Part shown: positions 58,401 through 64,000 of the stretch, piece by piece | Position numbering within the stretch: the stretch's first letter is position 1 | How the letters are laid out: each line of letters opens with the position of its first letter | Origin: Lucifuga dentata | Taxonomy: Eukaryota; Chordata; Actinopteri; Ophidiiformes; Bythitidae | DNA length: 64,000 nt | Direction of reading: 5' to 3' | Assembly: GCA_014773175.1 (NCBI GenBank) | Contig: VXCM01000440.1 | Coordinates: 124,001 to 188,000, forward strand | Translations under genes and position numbers: made by a program | The notes under the pieces: generated by a model | Database searches by the model: none | Seen by the model: only the letters and a program-made list of their open reading frames with translations | What the model was told of the DNA's origin: nothing

Positions 58401-60282
58401 GTTGTGTATAGTCTTGCTGTTTCTGTTACTGCAACTCCACTGTTGGCCTGTGGAGTTGCAGTAACTCGCAGACACTCATTTGCCTCCAGCCACTTAGTTT
58501 TTTTTTTTTTACCTGCCAGTCACGTGCTTTAGCATGTTGTATATGTGTCCTGTTGTTTTCCAGAATTTTTATATTTCCAAGTGCATCTAAAACAGAAGAG
58601 AATGAAACAAGGAGAAATTCAGAAGCGGTCAGTAGCAATGCACACAGCTGTTCATGATAAGAGCAAATGATCAACAACCAACCATTAACTTTTTCAGATG
58701 AACTAGAGAATATTTCAAAAGCATTTACATTACCTTACATTTCCTCATCTATTCTTCTAATCCATAAAGACAAATTCTTCCCTAAAAGTTGTTATATTAC
58801 TGTATTTTGTTATGTCTACCTTCCATCTAGTGTCAGGTGCCATGTACGTCTATGTCCATGGTGGACACACAACCAAAGAGTTTTGAAAACCCAACATACG
58901 AAACAGGAGAACAATGTACGACCAAAGGCATTGCGACTGCTATCTCTGCTCCTAATGGAATAAACAAGGTCAATAAACTGCAAATAGTGCAATGGTTCTA
59001 TTCACACTTCCTTTTGCTTGGCTGCTTTACAAAGTAATATCTGAGATCCCAAATGGCAGTACTGTGGAGAACATTCATCAGTTACACATATTTATTGTAG
59101 CCTGCTATGTTATCCACAATGATTTTGATAAAAATGTAATCTCTGTATCTCCTGTTTTTTTGTTTTTTTTTAAATTTTGCTTGTGTTTCACAATTATGCA
59201 AATGAACAACAATATTGCTGTAAAACATTGTCTGTGCACCATTGTACCCACATTTGTGTACATTACTGGCATAATCCAAATTGTTAAAAAAAAAAAAAAA
59301 AAAAAAAAAGCTCAGTATTCTGATCCAGAATGTTACATTGCTTATGAAGTGGTTTTAATATGATTTTTATTTTATTTTATTATTTTTATTTTTTTTATTT
59401 TTATTTTTGATTTTATTTTTTTAATATGATTTTTAAATCTGCTGTTTCCATTTTTCTTTTTCTGCTTTCCAGGAGAGCATTAATAATCCTCTCTACATGG
59501 AAGAGCTTCAGGTAGTGCAGGAGCTCAACAGAAGTGTAACCAAACCTGCCATTGGTGCCACCAAGGTTGGTTTCAGTCATCAAAGGTTTCATCTCTGTTT
59601 TAACATCTAACTAAAAGTTTTCCTTATCTAACAGTTGACAAACAATTCACAATACAAATCCTTGAAAATGGAGGGCATGGTATTCTCTTGTGGTCTGTAT
59701 TTATTTGTTAAAAAATGATGAATTTGATTGTCTTGCCAGTAGATATTTTCTCAGAATGGATTTGTTTGGTGACCAGCTCTTCCATTGTTATTGACAAAAA
59801 CCATAAAGATTTTGATTTATTACAAACTGATCATCAATAACTTTGATATTCCTTCAAGCCGTTTTGAATTTTCCTTCCTTTGGCCATTTTAGGAGGCTAT
59901 TGAGAACCCAGCATATGACTCGGGGGCAGAAAACACTGACGTCTCCTCTGCACAACCAGCTGCTCCAAGAGCTCAGGTAACCATGGAGACAGGTGTCATG
60001 TTATCTAATGCTCTTTAGAATATTTAACATTTTGTTTTGAAAGTAAAGGGCTCAGATCTAAAAAATAAAAATAAAAAAAATAACCAAAAATAGTATGCTG
60101 TTTTGCCAGAGTATGTGTCAAGTGAATCTCTTGAGTTTGTGTTTCTGTGTGTGCATATACTCTTGTGCATGTGTATATGGTGTTTATGTGCTCTGTTTTC
60201 CACACAAATATGTCAGGAACCTTTTGGAATCATTTCATTTTATCTTTTCCCTCAGTTTGAGCCCTTTGGGGATGACAGTTGA
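24336..60282 (+). CDS. lrp2: Megalin, LDL receptor-related protein 2 (80 exons, complete)
   Basis: Eighty exons join in one open frame of 13,785 nt (4,594 aa plus stop); human LRP2 is 4,655 aa. Order: signal peptide, 7 LDLR class A (LA) repeats, EGF pair, propeller, EGF, propeller, EGF, 8 LA, EGF pair, propeller, EGF, propeller, EGF, propeller, EGF, propeller, EGF, 10 LA, EGF pair, propeller, EGF, 11 LA, EGF pair, propeller, EGF modules, one transmembrane helix, tail with three NPxY motifs. The total of 36 LA repeats and eight YWTD propellers is the megalin layout, which separates it from LRP1, LRP1B and LRP4. Megalin is a giant apical endocytic receptor of kidney, gut, yolk and neural epithelia that takes up vitamin carriers and lipoproteins and cycles through clathrin-coated pits. 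Exon coordinates are in the module entries below. The start at 24336 was chosen because [20 protein letters not shown] is a good signal peptide joined in phase 1 to the first LA exon. Fish may have two paralogues (lrp2a, lrp2b); I cannot decide between them from this sequence. Confidence 0.95.
24645..24700. repeat. ATAAT pentanucleotide repeat
   Basis: About ten TATAA/TAATA units in lrp2 intron 1. Confidence 0.8.
26345..26407. repeat. TTA then GTA trinucleotide microsatellite
   Basis: Six ATT units followed by about thirteen GTA units in lrp2 intron 3. Confidence 0.85.
27484..27522. repeat. Perfect 17-bp stem hairpin with 5-nt loop
   Basis: TTACTCAACAAGTTTAT (27484-27500), loop GAACC, then its exact reverse complement (27506-27522), in lrp2 intron 5. 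Confidence 0.85.
30880..31800. other. lrp2 intron 11: CA repeat, assembly duplication and possible unnamed repeat
   Basis: A 1.08-kb intron whose central part contains recurring CATTCATAAA-type words (about 30930-31110) and ends with AACTTTTGTGAATCAAGCC (about 31770). This hints at an inserted element with weak inverted ends, but I could not find a target-site duplication. A CA microsatellite lies at 31285-31318. Positions 31259-31322 and 31324-31387 are identical around the N at 31323. Confidence 0.4.
31259..31387. repeat. 64-nt direct duplication around an N (assembly artefact)
   Basis: Both halves contain TGCACACATCTGAGTTCCTC followed by a CA tract and end in CGCACGT; the single N at 31323 separates them. 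Same size class as at 5534, 6121 and 7739. Confidence 0.85.
34779..34965. mobile_element. TTAA-family MITE, copy 4, short form in lrp2 intron 19
   Basis: A 187-bp foldback with GACCATACCGG…TTTTGCATGTTTGAGTCC on the left and GGACTCAAACATGCAAAAT…GGTATGATCCT on the right, followed by TTAA (34966-34969). The left TTAA is less clear. It keeps the inverted ends of the copies at 3403 and 4974 but lacks their interior. Confidence 0.65.
35778..37463 (+). other. lrp2: lrp2 exons 21-25: EGF and LA cluster II (8 repeats)
   Basis: Exons: 35778-36050 (EGF plus LA 1), 36194-36433 (two LA), 36581-36703, 36821-36937 (one LA each) and 37086-37463 (three LA). Residues about 965-1341. All intron junctions are phase 1. 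Fused multi-repeat exons suggest intron loss relative to one-repeat exons. In mammals cluster II is a main ligand-binding region of megalin. The donor of exon 21 runs straight into a TG microsatellite, and a poly(T) run with an N at 37487 follows exon 25. Confidence 0.93.
36051..36094. repeat. TG microsatellite containing the exon 21 donor site
   Basis: The exon ends ACAG at 36050 and the intron begins GTGTGTTTGTGTGTGTG, so the 5' splice site is the first unit of the repeat. Confidence 0.85.
37675..41775 (+). other. lrp2: lrp2 exons 26-36: EGF pair, propeller 3, EGF, propeller 4
   Basis: Exons: 37675-37923 (two EGF; the second starts [11 protein letters not shown] and has the Asn-hydroxylation pattern C-x-N-x4-F-x-C-x-C, so it should bind calcium); 38070-38278, 38424-38608, 38852-39080 and 39201-39378 (propeller 3); 39759-39887 ([17 protein letters not shown]); 39986-40152, 40328-40471, 40728-40837, 41205-41382 and 41562-41775 (propeller 4). 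Residues about 1342-2005. Blades show [27 protein letters not shown] and LFWTDRG. Confidence 0.92.
41946..44834 (+). other. lrp2: lrp2 exons 37-43: EGF, propeller 5, EGF, propeller 6
   Basis: Exons: 41946-42182 ([17 protein letters not shown], and first blade), 42278-42469, 42642-43114 (473 nt), 43323-43770 (448 nt; holds the end of propeller 5, [17 protein letters not shown] and the start of propeller 6), 43873-44038, 44241-44399 and 44545-44834 (end of propeller 6 and EGF start [16 protein letters not shown]). Residues about 2006-2660. The two largest exons here carry several blades each, in contrast to the finely split propellers upstream. Confidence 0.92.
45117..47973 (+). other. lrp2: lrp2 exons 44-50: LA cluster III (10 repeats)
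   Basis: Exons: 45117-45320 (end of EGF plus LA 1), 45519-45761 (two LA), 46134-46259, 46477-46596, 47097-47228 (one each), 47384-47585 (one LA and the start of the next) and 47678-47973 (rest of that repeat plus two LA). Residues about 2661-3101. The intron after exon 46 has a GC donor (GCAAGT). The intron between exons 49 and 50 interrupts one LA repeat in phase 2, the exception to the phase-1 rule in this cluster. The repeat in exon 46 reads CDGYNNC, with Asn at a usual calcium-ligand Asp. Confidence 0.92.
46302..46345. repeat. TG then GA microsatellite
   Basis: TTGTGTGTGTGCGTGTGTGA followed by about 13 GA units, in lrp2 intron 46 just after the GC donor. Confidence 0.8.
48070..48160. repeat. 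LINE-like 3' tail fragment
   Basis: Contains TTTATTATCATTGTACTAAG, CAACGAGATTAGGAGC and GGTGCACACCATAAATACA, similar to the TTTATTGTCAT…CAACGAAA tail at about 23190. It lies in lrp2 intron 50. An A run with an N at 48219 follows. Confidence 0.5.
48741..50553 (+). other. lrp2: lrp2 exons 51-54: EGF pair and propeller 7
   Basis: Exons: 48741-49257 (517 nt, the largest of the gene: two EGF modules, the second [16 protein letters not shown] with a calcium and hydroxylation signature, and the first blades), 49419-49574, 49953-50123 and 50330-50553. Residues about 3102-3457. Blades show [38 protein letters not shown] and VYWTDWNTH. Confidence 0.93.
50786..54246 (+). other. lrp2: lrp2 exons 55-64: EGF and LA cluster IV (11 repeats)
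   Basis: Exons: 50786-50963 ([17 protein letters not shown] and start of LA 1), 51110-51306, 51480-51725 (two LA), 51846-51974, 52118-52237, 52445-52561, 52699-52815, 53194-53331, 53459-53581 and 54118-54246. Residues about 3458-3955. LA 1 is split by a phase-2 intron (NQK|C). The last Cys of the exon 63 repeat is split by the next junction (T|GC), which decides the donor at 53582. Two repeats have Asn where the first calcium-ligand Asp is usual: CNHNNDC in exon 60 and CNHEDDC in exon 63. Confidence 0.92.
52381..52428. repeat. TG microsatellite beside the exon 60 acceptor
   Basis: A TG run of about 48 bp ends only 16 bp before the AG at 52443-52444, so it occupies the place of the polypyrimidine tract. 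Confidence 0.85.
54363..57827 (+). other. lrp2: lrp2 exons 65-74: EGF pair, propeller 8, juxtamembrane EGF modules
   Basis: Exons: 54363-54494 (EGF), 54939-55064 ([14 protein letters not shown], calcium type); 55469-55612, 55736-55901, 56106-56234, 56516-56736 and 56839-57021 (propeller 8); 57309-57428 ([14 protein letters not shown]); 57554-57641 and 57763-57827 (last [21 protein letters not shown]…[10 protein letters not shown]). Residues about 3956-4413. Blades show [25 protein letters not shown] and [11 protein letters not shown]. The run of propeller plus EGF next to the membrane is as in other LRP proteins. Confidence 0.92.
57936..60282 (+). other. lrp2: lrp2 exons 75-80: transmembrane helix and cytoplasmic tail
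   Basis: Exons: 57936-58074 (helix [19 protein letters not shown], stop-transfer ARRK), 58564-58627, 58831-58968, 59473-59565, 59893-59976 and 60256-60282 (TGA at 60280-60282). The tail is about 160 residues. NPxY motifs occur as FENPTY (exon 77), NNPLY (exon 78) and ENPAY (exon 79), one per exon. NPxY binds PTB adaptors such as Dab2 and ARH and leads to clathrin pits. The tail ends FEPFGDDS. Exon 76 is the least certain: it is needed to move from phase 2 to phase 0 and has good sites (TTTTCCAG and GCG|GTCAGT), but the protein it encodes has no motif I know. Confidence 0.8.
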
Positions 60283-60348
60283 TTTTCTTTCAAAAATCCC
60301 ATGTACACGATGAGTGCAGAATGACAAGTCAAGAGTGAATGTGTCAGA

Positions 60349-60364
60349 AATAAAATAGAATAAA
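60349..60364 (+). promoter_or_regulatory. lrp2 poly(A) signals
   Basis: Two overlapping-range AATAAA hexamers at 60349-60354 and 60359-60364, 67-77 nt after the stop codon, followed by GT-rich sequence (TGTCCGTTATTCTGGGTTTG) at about 60379-60400. A third AATAAA near 61258 could serve a longer form. Confidence 0.65.
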
Positions 60365-60399
60365 CATAATGCTCCACACTGTCCGTTATTCTGGGTTTG

Positions 60400-63302
60400 A
60401 TGTTATGTGACATTATATGGGTTAATCAAATTAAGGAATTTCAACAATATTGACTTTCTGGCAGTTAAAAAGATAGTTGTGACATTCAGTTATGACACTA
60501 TATATCATTTTCACTCATAGTGATTTTCTTACAGGAACACACAAAAACACCTGCTCCACATTCTGAAGTCTGATGTGACATCCACAAAGGGGGCTTATCC
60601 TAGACCACATTTGAGAATTCTCATTGGATGATTATTGACACCACCAGCACTCTGTATTCATTTCTCTCTGGACCCAGAATATTTACAGGTTCAGAACAAG
60701 ATTGAAAAAAAAAAAAAAAAAAANAAAAAAAAAAAAAAAAAAAATCAACCAAGCAGTTTTTTTTGTAAATTAAAACATATTTTGTGTCACCTACAAGGTT
60801 ACCTTTGATTGAAATTTAACCATTTTATACAAATGTTTGTCTATACACTTGTATAATCCAATAGTATTGATAATTTATCTGATTTTCCTACAAACATGTT
60901 TGCTGCTGTATTATGATTACATATGATGATGTTGGATCTTTATGTACATTTTTAATTTGAACAGTATTAAATATTTGAAGTGAATTTTCATCATTTTGTT
61001 TATTTGTTCAAATGACTTGAGATTTATTACAGTTTGAGATAGCCACATAAGAGTTGGTAACAGCACCAGGGGTCATAGTACTAGATTATGATACTGAAGG
61101 CTTCATGTGATTAAACAAATATCCATTCAGTGTTTTATTAGTCTCTCGCTCTCTGTTTCTCTCCCTCTCGCACACTCATTCTCTTCACACACATCACTCC
61201 TTTATCTTACTTTGCAGGATGTGCAAATTTCAGAGGATTATCTGTTTTTATAAAAAGAATAAAGCTTCCACTGGTGTTAATCTATGACACATCAGCTGTT
61301 ATCACAGAGACAACTCTGATCTAAGCTAATGTGCTTGCCATCATCCATTCAATCACACAGCTAAAATTTTCCACAATAGTGACTTTGCTCCTCTCTGCTC
61401 CCACTCATAAATGTCTCTACACATCAAGGTTTCCTCTCAATGAACCTGCAAGAACTAAGGCAACCAAAAAGAGCAAAGGGACAAAAGAGAAGTGAAAAGG
61501 ACAGAAGTGAGAGGAAGGAACAAGTGGATGAAGGGACTGAAAAATAGACACAATAAGGAGGCAGATGATGGTGAGGAGGAAAGATGGCAGGAAAGGGAGC
61601 TGTGACCAATCTGTTTCTGTGTTTGTGGTCCATGATGATTCACAGCCCATGTTTTCATACCACTGGTCCCCCACAAGGCATTTTTGATCATCAGCCAAAC
61701 CATGTACCACTCAGAGAGGAAGATGGAGGCAGGGGAAGGCACAAAGGAGAAAGGGAGGAACCTAGAAGAGGGGTGTGCCAAAAAAGCATGCATGCTGCCT
61801 TCATGAGCTGTCAGACATTGTGTAATTAGACCACTGTCAATCATGGTCCCCAGGGATCCAGCACAGCATATTTTCCATCTCTCCCTGCTGTACTCACCTG
61901 ATTAGCTAAATCAGGTGTTTTCACAGGATGAAGATTTGGCATTTCCCAGATCTTAAATGCTTGAAATCTTAACTTCATTTCACTTTTAGTTGTCACACTA
62001 CAGTTTACAATAATCAACACCAACCTTTAACTAATAAATCTAGTAATAAAAGAGTTAACCAATTAGACAATTGACAGAAAATTAATCAAGCAATTTTAAT
62101 AATTTAATTGATTGATTATTGACTAGTTGATTGATTTAAACAAAGCATTTGTTGGTTCTGGTTTCTCAAAAGCGAAAAATTTGCTAATTTTATTAGTTCT
62201 TCATAATTGTAAACTGAATACCATTGTGTTTTTTAGACTGTTTTTAAGAAAATAAAATAGGAAATTTAAAGTCATCATTTTGGGATCTTGTCCGTTTTTT
62301 TTTTTTTAATAGGAAAAAAATCAACAGATAATTAATCAATTACAGATCTAAATGAAACAATAATTGTATGACTATACTCTTGACATTATTCAACCAGCTG
62401 ATATGTCAAATGAAACCACAGCCAGTAGTACACTGAGGGATTTCGGAGTTTACGAGGAATACTTGAATGCAGCAGGAAGAGTCAATGAGGCTATGGAAAA
62501 TGACTGTTCGAGGAGGATGGAAGAGAGTAAACCTTAGGTTGGTCAGAGACGCCAACAAAAGCTTTATTTGTGCCGGTCTGTCCGTGAAAGAGTGAACGGA
62601 GAGAAAAGAAAAGAGGAAAGAGAAAGACAAGGAGGAGGCAGACTGGTTTCTATTATGAGGAGGTGAAGAGAAAGAGAGGACAGAAAAAAACGGAGAAACA
62701 AACGGAGACTCAACAAGGTAAGGACGCTGTGTGCGCGTGCATGTGGAGCTCTGTCTTGTCAATCTTACGTTTGGTTTTCTAAAACTTTTGTAGATTCTCT
62801 ACAAAATGTATATTTTATGTGTATTTTTGTAAAACAGTATTTTCCAAGCACATATCTGAGAGAAGCCATGTGGACGCGGACTGCTGCATGTTCACGGGAG
62901 GCGTGTATCACCTGTAGTTAACTGGCAAAGGTTTGATGACACTCAAATGGATCAGAATATTACCTGCAAAAGATGATTCAGTTACAAAAAGGGAGTGTTT
63001 CACTCCTTTGTTTATGGAATTGAGATGGGAAAGATTATAGTATTATTGCTTGCAGTGAGACAGGTGGCTGTCTGAGAGACAGGTGGACTGACAGGATTTT
63101 TGACTTAGTTATAGTCTCAATGGGAATATTTTATGTTTAGAAACTTATCTTCCTTTTATGACTATCTTGCCATATTTTTGGTGAAAATTTTTCAATATAA
63201 GTGAAACATGTTATTATAGGATGCACTTGCAGTCTGAGTCACCTTCAAATGTTTTTCCATCCATTCATTCCATTTATCATTATGAGCTCACTATGAATTT
63301 AA
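60400..63302. other. Intergenic region after lrp2
   Basis: AT-rich sequence with a poly(A) tract and N at 60724. I find no coding domain; the ORFs on the minus strand around 61417-61844 are low-complexity Ser/Leu/Pro shadows of GA-rich sequence. A possible noncoding first exon at about 62400-62717 is listed separately. Confidence 0.5.
62400..62717 (+). other. Possible 5'UTR exon of a downstream gene
   Basis: Purine-rich sequence, less AT-rich than its surroundings, ending in a strong donor CAACAAG|GTAAGG at 62717/62718. It has the look of a first noncoding exon. No ATG-led domain is visible and the rest of the gene would lie beyond the window. Confidence 0.25.
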
Positions 63303-63792
63303 AGAGGACATATATTATACAAATTTCCAGGTTCTTAACTATTTTTAAACATTTGCAGCATTTTAATTTATATATATATATATATATATATAAACACATT
63401 CATCCACTTCTGCTGCAAGGTTTGTGTGCACACTGAGTGAAAATGGGACATTTTAGCTACTGTCTCTCTTTAAAGCTCCTTCCCAAAAAGCCTGCTTTGA
63501 TCTAATTGGCCACCTGCAGTCATCAGGGCCAAGCTGGCAGGTCTGAAGACTGCAAAACTTGCTCGCTTGAACTTTCTGGGTGTGAAGGTGACTAAATTCA
63601 AATGTTTTATATATGTACACTGACATGTTCCAGACATAAAGTATTAACCAAAAACATATGGGACCAATGGGTTTGTCTTAATGGATGTATTTCTAAGTGA
63701 ATATCAAGATTTGCAACGATGACAACACCTACTACTATAATACACTATAAAAATGAGAAAAAATACTAAAAAAAAAAAAACATATGTCCCCT
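63303..63792. mobile_element. TTAA-flanked MITE of the GGGGACATAT type
   Basis: Left end AGAGGACATATATTATAC after TTAA (63299-63302); right end …AACATATGTCCCCT before TTAA (63793-63796). The reverse complement of the right end (AGGGGACATATG) matches the left end. It contains a TA microsatellite at about 63369-63392. The ends resemble a very common fish MITE that starts TTAAAGGGGACATATTATG. Confidence 0.55.
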
Positions 63793-64000
63793 TTAACATC
63801 TGCCACTGGTGAAACACTGGTGCTTTATTAACCATCATTTAAATATGTCCCTCTATCTCCCAGTCTGTTTTGGCTGGTTAAAAATCCTGAAATTGCCTCA
63901 TGAAAAGAAACAATGGCCTTGACACAAAAACACCTGTTTTCTTCTCTAGACACACTCAGCCAAATTCAATCTCCCAATTCCAATCTCCCTTTTTATTTTT

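Noticed and set aside
61417..61844. Overlapping minus-strand ORFs of 70-129 codons
   Set aside because: Low-complexity Ser/Leu/Pro-rich shadows of GA-rich sequence in three frames, with no splice or domain support.

Overview
This window comes from a vertebrate nuclear genome, almost certainly a ray-finned (teleost) fish. The genes are split by GT-AG introns, CA/TG microsatellites are common, and there are tRNA-derived SINEs, LINE tails and short TTAA- and 8-bp-TSD DNA transposons of the kind typical of fish. Eighteen isolated N characters mark contig joins; at least four of them are flanked by 63-67 nt duplicated sequence and look like assembly artefacts.

Three genes can be supported, all on the + strand. 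(1) Positions 2-499 hold the last coding part of a ZBP-89 family zinc-finger gene, best called znf148, followed by a 3'UTR of about 2.6 kb that ends near a poly(A) signal at 3077. (2) Positions 12556-21476 hold a 12-exon membrane mucin with the MUC13 layout: signal peptide, Ser/Thr/Pro repeats, EGF, SEA, EGF, EGF, transmembrane segment and basic tail. The assembled frame is 552 codons. (3) Positions 24336-60282 hold a complete megalin gene (lrp2). I could join 80 exons in one frame of 13,785 nt (4,594 aa), with 36 LDL-receptor class A repeats in clusters of 7, 8, 10 and 11, eight YWTD propellers, interspersed EGF modules, one transmembrane helix and a short tail with three NPxY motifs. Megalin is an endocytic receptor of absorptive epithelia, MUC13 a mucin of the apical surface, and ZBP-89 a GC-box transcription factor. 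They share a neighbourhood, not a pathway.

Region by region: 1-3.1 kb is znf148 and its 3'UTR. 3.1-12.4 kb is intergenic and rich in transposons, including three related TTAA-flanked MITE copies and a degraded hAT element of 2,046 bp with an exact 8-bp target-site duplication that carries a broken transposase. 12.4-22.4 kb is muc13 with its probable promoter and 3'UTR; its first intron holds two foldbacks and the flanks of a lost second copy of the repeat exon. 22.4-24.3 kb is intergenic with a SINE. 24.3-60.4 kb is lrp2. 60.4-64 kb is intergenic, with a possible first noncoding exon of a further gene near 62.4-62.7 kb and a TTAA-flanked MITE at 63.3-63.8 kb.

I see no prokaryotic-style system, CRISPR array or clearly new gene family. 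The most informative points are the full megalin exon map with an unusual cytoplasmic tail, splice sites built from TG repeats, a GC-AG intron, the well-bounded transposons, foldback hairpins of the template-switch type, and the k-mer-sized assembly duplications.
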